Shown here: piece after piece, positions 1-7,880 of the stretch | Position numbering within the stretch: the stretch's first letter is position 1 | How the letters are laid out: each line of letters starts with the position of its first letter | Source: Pseudomonas japonica | GTDB lineage: Bacteria > Pseudomonadota > Gammaproteobacteria > Pseudomonadales > Pseudomonadaceae | Direction of reading: 5' to 3' | NCBI RefSeq assembly: GCF_900188455.1 | Contig: NZ_FZOL01000017.1 | Span: forward strand, 107,755 to 171,754 | Length of the DNA: 64,000 nucleotides | The notes under the pieces: generated by a model | The model's database searches: none | Seen by the model: the letters and a program-made list of their open reading frames with translations, nothing else | What the model was told of the DNA's origin: nothing | Position numbers and translations under genes: made by a program

Positions 1-88
1 CAGGCGCAGCAGATAAGGTGATCGATCGGGAGAGCGCCGCAAGTCTCAAGACAGTCACCAGCCAACCCTGATGTGATCTCCCGCCCCT

Positions 89-820
89 CTACTTACCCCT
101 GAAACCCGCAATCGCCTCACGCGCCACATCGCTCTCCAGCATGCGCATGAAGACCCGGGCTTCCTCATCGATACGCACCACGACATCGTCGTTCTTCAGC
201 AAGCGCTTGGTCTCGATCAGCGCCTGCAGCGGTTTGCTCGCCAGCTTGCGCGCCTGGGTCAATGCGCTTTGCAGCACCTGCGAAGGTTCCAGCACTTTGC
301 TCACCAGCCCGGCCCTTGCCGCCGTCTCGGCATCGAAGGGATCACCCAGCAGCAGCGCCTCGGCGGCACGTTGGTAACCGAACAGACGTGGTAGCAACAG
401 GCTGGAACCCGCCTCCGGGCACAGCCCCAGGTTGACGAACGGCAGGCTGAAACGGGCGTTGCTGCCGGCGTGAACCAGGTCGCAGTGCAGCAACAGGGTC
501 GTACCGATACCTACCGCGACGCCGCAAACCGCCGCCACCAACGGCTTCGGAAAAGCCGCGAGCGTGCGCAGGAACTGCCAGACCGGGGCGTCCAGGCTAT
601 CCGGCGGCTGGCTGAGAAAATCGCCCAGGTCGTTGCCGGCGGAAAATGCCTGCTCGCTGCCGTGAAACAGCACCACCGCGATCCGCGGGTCATCCGCGGC
701 GCGTTGCAGGGTTTCGCTCAGGGTCTGGTACATGGCCACGGTGATGGCGTTTTTCTTGGCTTCGCGGTTGAAGGTGATGACGAGGACGCCGGAGTCTTCG
801 TGGGTGTGGATATCGGTCAT
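89..820 (-). CDS. Enoyl-CoA hydratase/isomerase (crotonase) family protein
   Basis: A 243-aa crotonase-fold protein acting on acyl-CoA thioesters in the cytoplasm. Visible family blocks are the N-terminal FNREAKKNAIT, the oxyanion-hole segment FSAGNDLGDF, the second oxyanion helix GVAVGIGTTLLLHCDL and PFVNLGLCPEAGSS. The glutamate of PEAG is present, but the position that carries the first catalytic Glu in true hydratases (GGGxEL) is a Thr (GIGTTL). One-Glu crotonases are often isomerases, so isomerase chemistry is at least as likely as hydration (inference). The ATG at 820 is preferred because it begins at the conserved domain edge; an in-frame TTG at 925 would add 35 poorly conserved residues. 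Base composition is typical of the host. Confidence 0.88.
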   Translation of the reverse strand: MTDIHTHEDSGVLVITFNREAKKNAITVAMYQTLSETLQRAADDPRIAVVLFHGSEQAFSAGNDLGDFLSQPPDSLDAPVWQFLRTLAAFPKPLVAAVCGVAVGIGTTLLLHCDLVHAGSNARFSLPFVNLGLCPEAGSSLLLPRLFGYQRAAEALLLGDPFDAETAARAGLVSKVLEPSQVLQSALTQARKLASKPLQALIETKRLLKNDDVVVRIDEEARVFMRMLESDVAREAIAGFRGK

Positions 821-1091
821 GGTGGGCTCGCTGGTTATGGGGTGGGTAGCTATAACCGGCGGGAGGGGTTGGGGAAACGTCCGGATTGAGTAGAAGTCTG
901 CTTGCAGCTTCAGCTTGGTAGCCAAGTCCTGGTGAAAAAATTTCAGAAACCATGGCTGTCAAAACGGAAATTTTGTAAGCGATACGAGAGAGTTCGACGC
1001 ATTTACTCGACTCCTCTGCGAAACAAGGTTTCGGACCCTCTGAATATGCATACTCCCCGGCCCCTCTAAGGAAACCTGCGCATTCATAAAA

Positions 1092-1131
1092 AGTAGGAAA
1101 TGTCCTTATTGGCTACGGGATATTTCCTACT
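1092..1131. promoter_or_regulatory. Inverted repeat upstream of the aminomutase operon
   Basis: Two perfect 10-bp arms, AGTAGGAAAT and ATTTCCTACT, are separated by 20 bp within the 428-bp gap before the radical SAM gene. The position, about 120 bp upstream of the start codon, suits an operator or a looping site for the biosynthetic operon. The cognate regulator is not identifiable and no regulator gene lies in the operon. The rest of the gap (821-1248) shows no gene or RNA that I recognise. Confidence 0.4.
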
Positions 1132-1248
1132 GCTCGACAAGAATAGCCCTGCTGACTCAGTCCATTTATGTCGTAAGGATGATCAGCGCGCTCCTACCAC
1201 CAAGGTCGCAACACTCTTTCTTCAGGGATATGTGGAGTTTCAACTCTA

Positions 1249-2397
1249 ATGATCATCAATAAAAATACGTCAGAGTTAGATAATCAATGGACTGACTGGC
1301 GCTGGCAGCAGCGCAATGCTTGCCGGGACGAACTGTCACTAAGTCATGCCTTGGGCGGATTGGGAAAATCAGAGATCAGCGTCATAAAGAAAAACCTTAC
1401 GAAGCAAAAACTACAGATAACACCCTACTATCTTGAACTTATTAAAAGCCATCAAACGGCCAAAAACCTTAGCGACAACCCACTATGGCGACAAGTAGCT
1501 CCATTGTGGGCTGAGGAGCCAGTCGGTGGATACGATGGAGAATCGGAAAACTGGGAACTGAACCATGAAATGAAGACGCCCATCTGCCAGCACAAATATC
1601 AAAACAGAGTAATTTTACGCATTACCAATACGTGCAATTCCTATTGTCAGTTTTGCTTCGAGGCTTTGCGAACCTTAAAACCAAAAACAGAAAAGGAAAA
1701 TGCCAAACGCAACTCGTTTGAAGAGTCACTGGATTACATCAGACACAACCCGGAGATAGAAGAGGTAATTCTGAGCGGAGGCGATCCTCTGATGTTGACT
1801 GATAGCAAACTGGAGGAGAGTCTTTCCGCTATTCGTGCAGTCAATGAAAATCTGTTAATCCGCTTGCACTCTCGCGCATTGACATTCAACCCTTTTCGTA
1901 TAACCAATGAACTGATCGAGACTTTCCAGAGATACCGCTTAAGCTCGTTCGGCATACATGTGTGTCACCCTTGGGAATTAAGCGAGGAATTTTCCAGCGC
2001 TCTGCGCAGGCTTCAGAGCGTCGTCCCACTAGTGTTTGCAAATACTCCATTTCTTAAGGGCATCAACGACAAGGAGGAAACTCTCCACCGGCTATTCATC
2101 GAGCTCTATCGCCTGGGCATAAAACCCTACTATTTGTATCACTTCATGCCATTCTCTCCTGGTGCCGGTGTCTACAAGGCCAGCATCAATGATGCGCTAT
2201 CCATCATGAATAGGCTAAAGCGGCGCATATCGAACATCGCGCTACCAGAATATGTATTGCCTCACTCGGAAGGTAAATTCACCGTACCTCTGATCAATGA
2301 GGAAAACCCTGTGCCTACGTTTGAATATCGCGACGGAAAGCGCTACTACCGCTTTACAAACTGGAAAGGTGACGCCTGCGAGTGGCTCGACAACTAA
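1249..2397 (+). CDS. Radical SAM, lysine 2,3-aminomutase (KamA)-like protein
   Basis: A 382-aa enzyme with the KamA-type cluster motif CNSYCQFC (CX3CX2C, about residue 130) for a [4Fe-4S]-SAM centre, followed by the SAM-binding strand VILSGGDPLML. KPYYLYHFMPF matches the PYYLYQCDL region of aminomutases. Near the C terminus PHSEGKFTVPL matches the PLP-lysine loop (GGGKxPVxP), so a PLP Schiff-base lysine is probably retained. The Asp that holds the substrate epsilon-amine in lysine 2,3-aminomutase (in YQCDL) is not conserved, so the substrate is probably not lysine (inference). It is the first gene of a four-gene operon with an ATP-grasp ligase, a dioxygenase and an exporter. GC content is clearly lower than in the flanks, suggesting acquisition. 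GGAG lies 11 nt before the ATG. Confidence 0.85.
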   Translation: MIINKNTSELDNQWTDWRWQQRNACRDELSLSHALGGLGKSEISVIKKNLTKQKLQITPYYLELIKSHQTAKNLSDNPLWRQVAPLWAEEPVGGYDGESENWELNHEMKTPICQHKYQNRVILRITNTCNSYCQFCFEALRTLKPKTEKENAKRNSFEESLDYIRHNPEIEEVILSGGDPLMLTDSKLEESLSAIRAVNENLLIRLHSRALTFNPFRITNELIETFQRYRLSSFGIHVCHPWELSEEFSSALRRLQSVVPLVFANTPFLKGINDKEETLHRLFIELYRLGIKPYYLYHFMPFSPGAGVYKASINDALSIMNRLKRRISNIALPEYVLPHSEGKFTVPLINEENPVPTFEYRDGKRYYRFTNWKGDACEWLDN

Positions 2398-2415
2398 ACA
2401 GCGAGGAAGGTATCG

Positions 2416-3753
2416 ATGAAAACCAACGTTATTGTCTTTGTTGATGTTGATGAAACGGAACAGTCGTGCTACAGCTATCGAGAGCCGCATTTCGCGGCTG
2501 CACGCAGGCGCGGATTATTTTGCTTGACCATTGCGAGAAAGAATCGATCCTCTTTGACGCGACTGTACAACGACAGCGACCAGGTCATCCTACTTGAATC
2601 ACTGGACGAACAGTCCATACTTGCGTCATTGTCGACTTTGCATTCCACCTACCGGATCAAAGCACTATTTTGCTACGCTGGGCAGGCTACACGATTTGGT
2701 CAAATCGGAGTCATTGTCGCCAATATCTGCAAGTCTTTAGGACTTACCTACTCTTCCGCAATGAGCATCGGCTTGTGCAATGACAAGTTCTCGATGCGCG
2801 AAGCACTTAAGGAAAAAGGCATTGCATCGACCGCATTCGCGCTATGCCATAACCAATCTCAACTAATCGAGCAAGCAGAAAAAATTGGCTACCCGTTGAT
2901 CGCGAAGCCGCGATTTGGTGCACGCTCTGCATTCATCAAGAAATGTCACACCCTGCGGGAACTGATAGAACATTACGATATTTATAGAGCTGATTTCGAC
3001 CAGGTCCTCTCCAGGGACAGTTTTGGAAGTTTCGAGCGACCCACGGGAGATGGGAACTTTCCCGGGGCGACCATTCTGCTCGAATCATGGATAGACGGTA
3101 TAGAAGGTAGTGTCGAATGTGTAATAGCAAATGGTTCAGTTCATCCGCTGATCATAAACGAGAAACTTATACTTACTGATCGAAAAAATACCATTCTAGA
3201 AAACCTTCTGATCACACCACCCGAGTCTTTTTCTTCGGCACAACAGCAAAGGATACGTGAGTATGCTCGACTTTGCATCGAGGCCGTCGGATTGGACAAC
3301 GCAATAGCTCACTTTGAATTTAAGATGACCTCGAATGGTCCGATTGTGATTGAAATCAACCCCCGCCTTGGTGGCCTATATGTCAGTTCAGCCTTTACCG
3401 ACATTGCCGAACTGGATCCATGGGAAACCTATCTTGACCTACTACTGAACGACAACTCCATTGCTGAGCGCTTAGCACAAGCCTGGAGCAGGGTGAATAG
3501 ATGTACGGATAGATACGCCATGATTGCTCTGTACCCAGACTCACCTGGGCGATATCGGGAGGTCACTGACACTGGAACGTTGCAGAATAAAATGGAAATT
3601 CTCCAGTTCGAGCAACTGAAGGACGGCGCCATGGTGACATCAGAAACAGAAGAGCATTATCTGCTCAAATGCTGGGCAAAAGTGAAAGACACCGCTTCAG
3701 CCAGATCACTGTACCGCGAGGTCTCGGATCTGATAAGCCCAGTAATCGACTAA
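2416..3753 (+). CDS. ATP-grasp ligase, probable amino-acid/peptide ligase
   Basis: A 445-aa ATP-grasp protein of the carbamoyl-phosphate-synthase/L-amino-acid-ligase type. Visible elements are the pre-ATP-grasp N domain (residues 1-105), the ATP-binding strand GYPLIAKPRFGARSA (about 160-175), and the metal-binding FEFKMTSNGPIVIEINPRLGG segment, with Glu and Asn of EINPR as Mg ligands. This family activates a carboxylate as acyl-phosphate and couples it to an amine. It follows the radical SAM gene by 18 bp with an AGGAAGG ribosome site, and the dioxygenase follows closely, so it probably joins a rearranged or hydroxylated amino acid to a second amino acid. Substrates cannot be read from the sequence. 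It shares the low-GC composition of its neighbours. Confidence 0.8.
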   Translation: MKTNVIVFVDVDETEQSCYSYREPHFAAARRRGLFCLTIARKNRSSLTRLYNDSDQVILLESLDEQSILASLSTLHSTYRIKALFCYAGQATRFGQIGVIVANICKSLGLTYSSAMSIGLCNDKFSMREALKEKGIASTAFALCHNQSQLIEQAEKIGYPLIAKPRFGARSAFIKKCHTLRELIEHYDIYRADFDQVLSRDSFGSFERPTGDGNFPGATILLESWIDGIEGSVECVIANGSVHPLIINEKLILTDRKNTILENLLITPPESFSSAQQQRIREYARLCIEAVGLDNAIAHFEFKMTSNGPIVIEINPRLGGLYVSSAFTDIAELDPWETYLDLLLNDNSIAERLAQAWSRVNRCTDRYAMIALYPDSPGRYREVTDTGTLQNKMEILQFEQLKDGAMVTSETEEHYLLKCWAKVKDTASARSLYREVSDLISPVID

Positions 3754-3769
3754 GCAGGTGTTCGTACAC

Positions 3770-4489
3770 ATGAATAGTCTTGTTGAGTCCCTAAAAGAAG
3801 CAGGCTTCCTGCATATTAAGAACATAGCGCAGCGGGCCTTCAGCAGCCCCTTGCAGAAAAAACTGTTCTCTTCTTGGTGGGGGGATCTTGTCCCAGACGA
3901 AAACTTCAAGGAATACACCAGTCGCGCCCGCAGAATCCTGCGATACTCCCTCTCCGGGCATACCCCGTCAACACTGACAATCAACAGAAACAGCTCTTAC
4001 TCCTCTGCCGCAAAATACGAGATAGCATATAAGGAAGGGGTAAACAATCTCACGTATTGCGAGGAGGGGTTCATATCGGATCCCATTCTGCAGGCCGTTC
4101 TTCTTTTTGATCTTGAGCTTTGCCGTTCGTTCATTGGCCAGGGTAAATCAATAGAGCTGGATATTCATCAGTTCAGGATAAAATCGGAGGCAGGAGCGAT
4201 CAGTCCAACAACGTCCGGAATTCATCAAGATGAGTATGACATGGTGTTTATGCATTTCGTTCGTTCCCAGAACATCTTGCCCGTGATTTCAGAGGTGTTC
4301 AGCCATCCAGATGAAGACGCCCTTCTTTTCAGGAAAGAAATGACAGGCTTCCTGGAAACCCTCGTTATTGATGATCGCCAGTGCTGGCATAGAGCATCGG
4401 CAGTCAGGCAAAAAGCACTAGGGGCTCCGGCCTGGAGAGATATGCTTATCGTGAGTTGCCGAAAGTCTGCATGGGAGGCGCCATTATGA
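3770..4489 (+). CDS. 2OG-Fe(II) dioxygenase, amino-acid hydroxylase-like (PF10014 type)
   Basis: A 239-aa protein resembling the family containing the L-isoleucine dioxygenase, whose members hydroxylate free amino acids using 2-oxoglutarate, O2 and Fe(II). The facial triad is visible as GIHQDEYD (His-x-Asp, about residues 145-150) and WHRASAV (distal His); the Arg of WRDML is a candidate 2-oxoglutarate anchor. The ATG at 3770 is chosen over the in-frame GTG at 3758 because AGG at 3756-3758 fits the later start. Its stop codon overlaps the next gene in an ATGA arrangement, indicating translational coupling. In this operon it most likely hydroxylates the amino acid made or ligated by the two upstream enzymes. 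Family assignment is moderately firm; the substrate is unknown. Confidence 0.72.
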   Translation: MNSLVESLKEAGFLHIKNIAQRAFSSPLQKKLFSSWWGDLVPDENFKEYTSRARRILRYSLSGHTPSTLTINRNSSYSSAAKYEIAYKEGVNNLTYCEEGFISDPILQAVLLFDLELCRSFIGQGKSIELDIHQFRIKSEAGAISPTTSGIHQDEYDMVFMHFVRSQNILPVISEVFSHPDEDALLFRKEMTGFLETLVIDDRQCWHRASAVRQKALGAPAWRDMLIVSCRKSAWEAPL

Positions 4490-5733
4490 TCCAGGAAGGA
4501 CATTCCATTTACGCAACGAATATCAGCTTGATCATAACCGCCCGCTTCTTTTCCGACTTCGGCGCCTTCCTCAACATGGTCGCGCTGTCCACCTACGTGT
4601 ATATGCTGAGCCAGAGCGTACTGCAGGTCAGTCTGTTCCTCGCCTGCCGGGTTACGGGGGGTGTGCTGGCGAGCCTGGTTGGCGTGCCCTTCTTCCGGCG
4701 CTTTCGTGGGCGATTCTCGTTGCTGGCCTTCGATATCCTGCGTGCCTCATTGCTGAGCTTGCTGCTGATCCTGCCGTCTGGACTGCAACTGTACGTACTG
4801 CCCGCGATCGCGCTGGGAATAGGTCTGGGCAATTCGATGTTTGCCATAGGCCTGAACAGCCAGTTGCCTTGGTGGGTGGAGGAGTCCCGGCGAATATCCA
4901 CCAACGCCTGGTTGACTTCACTGTCCGCGATGGGTGCGGTGGCCGGCAGTCTGGTGGCCGGGCTCCTTCTGGCCAGCATTGGTTATGAGGCGGTGTTCCT
5001 GCTCAACATCGTGGTTTGCCTGTTCGCTGGGCTTTGCGTGCTGCCATTGCGTTTTCTCGTCACGCCGACGCAGGGCCCCGCGCAGAGTCAACAGCAGGAA
5101 TGGCGCAACCTCCGCTCAGGACTGCGCTCCGCGCCGATCCTGGGTGGGATGCTGCTGGTCACTATCGCCGATACCCTGGGGAGCGCCGCGCACAACGTGG
5201 GCTTTCCAATTCTTTCCGAACTGATCACGCCGGCGTCCGCGGGCAAGACCATGGGACTGCTGCTGGCCGTCTGGGCGGCGGGGAAGTTCACCGGCGCGCG
5301 GGTTGCCGATGGCCTGCTGCGCCGCGGCGCGGTTGTGCGACTGGAACGGCTGTTTCTTGTCGGCGTCGCGCTGATGTCCCTGGGATTCATCGGCACCTTC
5401 CAACAGAGCGCAATCCCGTGGGCACTGGCCTTCGTTGCGATAGCGGGGATTGGTGATGGCATTTCCGACGTGAGTCTTGTCTCGCGCATCCAGAGTGAGC
5501 CGGATCAATTGCGATTACCGGTGTTCAGCCTGATGACCCTACTGCAGCAGACCGGATTCGGGATTGGCATGCTGATCGTGGCACCGTTCTATGTGTGGTT
5601 TTCGCCAGCGGTGGTGATCGTGATCTTTCATGGCTTGCCATTGCTGACATTGGTAGGGGTGGCGTTGCTGAGCCACCGCGCACACCGCGATAGCAATAAC
5701 CGACGCAGAGACTTGAGGAAACGTCCACATTGA
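4486..5733 (+). CDS. MFS transporter, probable product exporter
   Basis: A 415-aa integral membrane protein of the major facilitator superfamily, with about 10-12 hydrophobic helices in two halves and a basic inter-helix loop after helix 2 (FFRRFRGRFS). A second conserved stretch (RVADGLLRRGAVVRLERL) sits in the C-terminal half. The start at 4486 overlaps the upstream stop codon (ATGA), tying it to the biosynthetic operon. Base composition is markedly more GC-rich than in the three upstream genes, so the operon looks assembled from parts of different origin. Export of, or self-protection from, the small molecule made by the operon is the natural role (inference). Confidence 0.82.
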   Translation: MIQEGHSIYATNISLIITARFFSDFGAFLNMVALSTYVYMLSQSVLQVSLFLACRVTGGVLASLVGVPFFRRFRGRFSLLAFDILRASLLSLLLILPSGLQLYVLPAIALGIGLGNSMFAIGLNSQLPWWVEESRRISTNAWLTSLSAMGAVAGSLVAGLLLASIGYEAVFLLNIVVCLFAGLCVLPLRFLVTPTQGPAQSQQQEWRNLRSGLRSAPILGGMLLVTIADTLGSAAHNVGFPILSELITPASAGKTMGLLLAVWAAGKFTGARVADGLLRRGAVVRLERLFLVGVALMSLGFIGTFQQSAIPWALAFVAIAGIGDGISDVSLVSRIQSEPDQLRLPVFSLMTLLQQTGFGIGMLIVAPFYVWFSPAVVIVIFHGLPLLTLVGVALLSHRAHRDSNNRRRDLRKRPH

Positions 5734-5768
5734 TTAGGCTTGACGCGAGCTAACGTCCTCCCTCACAC

Positions 5769-5792
5769 CGTTATGGTGGAAACTACATATCG
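5769..5792. promoter_or_regulatory. Candidate ModE molybdate-repressor operator
   Basis: A 24-bp imperfect palindrome starts CGTTAT and ends TACATATCG. It matches the outline of the E. coli mod operator (CGTTAT...TACATAACG, recalled from memory) and lies 46 bp upstream of a tandem-Mop molbindin gene. The functional match of a molybdate-binding protein with a ModE-like site supports the reading. No modE gene is in the window. Confidence 0.55.
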
Positions 5793-5838
5793 AAACCTGA
5801 CACCGTGGTCAGATTTTACACCAATATGAGAGCCCGTC

Positions 5839-6267
5839 ATGAAAGTCAGTGCCCGTAACGTATTCAAAGGAAAAGTTCGCGAGCTGCGCCCCGGCGCGGT
5901 CAACAGCGAGGTCATCATGGAGCTGGCTGGCGGCGAGACGCTGGTGGCGGTGGTTACCATGGAGAGCGTCAGCAGCCTGAAACTCGCGCCAGGCGTGGAT
6001 GCCGTCGCCTTGATCAAGGCCCCCTGGGTGATGCTGATGACCGACTCCAGCGATATTCGTCTGTCTGCACGCAACTGCCTCAGCGGCAAGGTCGTGAACG
6101 TTACCGATGGCGCGGTCAACGCCGAAGTGACGCTCGAACTCGCTGGCGGCACCAGGGTCTACTCGATCGTGACCCGCGACGCGGTCCAGGAACTGGGACT
6201 GGCACCCGGCGTGAATGCCACCGCAGTCATCAAGGCCTCCCACATCATCCTCGGCGTACCGGCCTGA
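5839..6267 (+). CDS. Molbindin, tandem Mop/TOBE molybdate-binding protein
   Basis: A 142-aa protein made of two tandem Mop domains (residues 1-70 and 72-142). Each begins with a LSARNxFxGKV-like motif (VSARNVFKGKVREL, LSARNCLSGKVVNV), followed by GAVNxEVxxELAGG and a PGVxAxAxIKA segment. Such di-Mop proteins (ModG type) are small cytoplasmic molybdate/tungstate stores or buffers. It is preceded by a ModE-like operator, suggesting molybdate control, and followed by a hairpin. It appears monocistronic and host-like in composition. Confidence 0.9.
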   Translation: MKVSARNVFKGKVRELRPGAVNSEVIMELAGGETLVAVVTMESVSSLKLAPGVDAVALIKAPWVMLMTDSSDIRLSARNCLSGKVVNVTDGAVNAEVTLELAGGTRVYSIVTRDAVQELGLAPGVNATAVIKASHIILGVPA

Positions 6268-6276
6268 TGCACTTCA

Positions 6277-6300
6277 CAGGAGCATCGAAGGGTGCTCCTG
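6277..6300. terminator. Hairpin between convergent genes
   Basis: An 8-bp perfect stem (CAGGAGCA/TGCTCCTG) with an 8-nt loop sits 9 bp after the molbindin stop and before the end of the convergent PhyH gene. There is no strong T-run on either side, so it is at best a weak bidirectional terminator. Confidence 0.45.
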
Positions 6301-6307
6301 CTCCCCC

Positions 6308-7057
6308 TCAGTCGTATTCGGCTTCGAGATGATCGCCCAGCAAGCGCAACTGCCGCGGGGTCGCGGCGGCAAGCACCCGCGGATTGAAACGCCAGCGCAG
6401 ATAAGGCGAAAACTTCTGCGCCACCATGCGCCGCCCATAGTGGATCTGCAGCAACCGCCGCATCCGGTCCGGGGTGCGGTTGTCGCTGCCGGCGTGCCAG
6501 AGCTCGCTGCGAAACACCAGGACATCGCCGGCCTTGCACAGCACAGGCCGGGCCACCTGCCCCCGCCAGCCCTCCTCGCCCGCCAGCGGTGCCCTGCCGG
6601 CACGGTGACTGCCCGGCACTACGCGGGTCGGTGCCAGGTCGAGATCGATGTCGTCCAGGTACAACTGCGCCGTACAGATGAACATCGGCAAGTCGAAAGC
6701 CGGATCGCCCAGCCATTGCTCCGGTAGCGCCAGCGGCAGGTAATCCAGGTGCAGCGGCAGGCCGCGATAGCCCGGATGGCAACGCCAGGCGGTCTGGCCG
6801 ATCACGTGACAATCATCACCCAGCGCCGCCTCGGCCAGCTCGATCACCCCGGGCAGGTCGAGAAACGCCAGCCACAGCGGATCGCGGTTGAACACGCACT
6901 TGAAATGATCGAGCAGGCCGCTGTAGTCCCAGTGTTCAGGTTCGAGCCGGGCGATGGCCGCCCGCAGCTGTTCGACCTGCCCGGCATCCACCACGCCGGG
7001 CAGGAGGACGAAGCCCTCGCGATGCAGGGCCTGCAACTGCCCGTCAATTGCGCTCAC
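6308..7057 (-). CDS. Phytanoyl-CoA dioxygenase (PhyH) family protein
   Basis: A 249-aa 2OG-Fe(II) oxygenase of the PhyH family. The iron ligands are HLDY (His-x-Asp, about residue 107) and WHAGSDNRT (distal His, about residue 192); an Arg in the following RMRRLLQIHYGRR is the likely 2-oxoglutarate anchor. VVPGSHRAG is the typical pre-domain motif. Bacterial members act on diverse small molecules, so the substrate is open. The gene begins with GTG immediately after the stop of the upstream small acidic gene, so the two are cotranscribed and translationally linked. Composition is host-like. Confidence 0.85.
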   Translation of the reverse strand: MSAIDGQLQALHREGFVLLPGVVDAGQVEQLRAAIARLEPEHWDYSGLLDHFKCVFNRDPLWLAFLDLPGVIELAEAALGDDCHVIGQTAWRCHPGYRGLPLHLDYLPLALPEQWLGDPAFDLPMFICTAQLYLDDIDLDLAPTRVVPGSHRAGRAPLAGEEGWRGQVARPVLCKAGDVLVFRSELWHAGSDNRTPDRMRRLLQIHYGRRMVAQKFSPYLRWRFNPRVLAAATPRQLRLLGDHLEAEYD

Positions 7058-7255
7058 CTAGCGCCGCTCGTCCGACAACGGCGTTGGCGGGTCCGACTTC
7101 GGCTCGTACGTTTCGTGATTGATATCGCCGGGCCCGGTCGGCCGTTTCCGGTCGCCGTTGACATTCGGATCGGTGACCGGATCGTGTTCGCGCTGCGGAT
7201 TGACCAGGGGGTCCTTCCACAGCGGATCGTCATGGGGTTCGGGGGTGTTGTTCAT
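7058..7255 (-). CDS. Small acidic/proline-rich hypothetical protein
   Basis: A 65-aa, highly polar protein rich in Pro, Asp and Asn, with no hydrophobic core, signal peptide or membrane segment; it is probably intrinsically disordered. The ATG at 7255 is chosen because GGAGGT lies 7 nt upstream; the in-frame start at 7270 lacks such a site. It directly abuts the PhyH gene (TAG then GTG). Function unknown. Confidence 0.6.
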   Translation of the reverse strand: MNNTPEPHDDPLWKDPLVNPQREHDPVTDPNVNGDRKRPTGPGDINHETYEPKSDPPTPLSDERR

Positions 7256-7373
7256 GACGCGGACCTCCATCGGGATATCCTCATTCGAGCAGACCCCGGG
7301 AAAGGAGTGCCGGGCAGCCGATCAACGGGCCGATGCTGGTAAGGTGTGGCCCCGCAACCCCATCGAGGTACCG

Positions 7374-7877
7374 ATGAACATCCGCCTTGCCCGCCCCGAA
7401 GACGCCTTCCTGCTCCCGGTCATCGAGCGCTCGGCAGCGCAGTCGTTCCTTGCCCTGGAGAAGCTGGCCTGGCTGGCCGGACACGACGTCTTGAGCGTGG
7501 AGCAGCACCTGGCCTTCATCGCCCAGGGCCTGCACTGGCTGGCGGTGGACGAGCGCGACCAGGCGCTGGGCTTCGTCTGCGCCAGCGCGCAGGACGACGC
7601 GCTGCACATCGAAGAACTGTCGGTTGCCCAGGCCAGCCAGGGGCACGGTCTGGGGCGCAAGCTGCTGGCGTGCGTGGAAGCCTGGGGCCGTGGCGAAGGC
7701 TTCAAGGCGTTGACCCTGACCACCTTCGCCACGGTGCCCTGGAATGCACCCTTCTATACCCGGCTGGGTTTCCAGCGCCTGGACGACGCACAGGCCGGCG
7801 AGTTTCTGCGCTGGCAACTGCGGCACGAACAGGCGCTCGGCCTGTCGGACCGCTGCGCCATGCGCAAGGCGCTGTGA
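7374..7877 (+). CDS. GNAT family N-acetyltransferase
   Basis: A 167-aa GNAT acetyltransferase using acetyl-CoA. It begins MNIRLARPEDAF. The beta4/alpha3 acetyl-CoA motif is visible as IEELSVAQASQGHGLGRKLL, with the pyrophosphate loop QGHGLGRK, and the terminal GNAT element is NAPFYTRLGFQRL. The ATG at 7374 with upstream GAGGT (7365-7369) is preferred to the in-frame start at 7119, which adds 85 residues unlike the family. It converges on the KfrA-like gene, with only 3 bp between stops. Substrate unknown. Confidence 0.88.
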   Translation: MNIRLARPEDAFLLPVIERSAAQSFLALEKLAWLAGHDVLSVEQHLAFIAQGLHWLAVDERDQALGFVCASAQDDALHIEELSVAQASQGHGLGRKLLACVEAWGRGEGFKALTLTTFATVPWNAPFYTRLGFQRLDDAQAGEFLRWQLRHEQALGLSDRCAMRKAL

Positions 7878-7880
7878 TCC

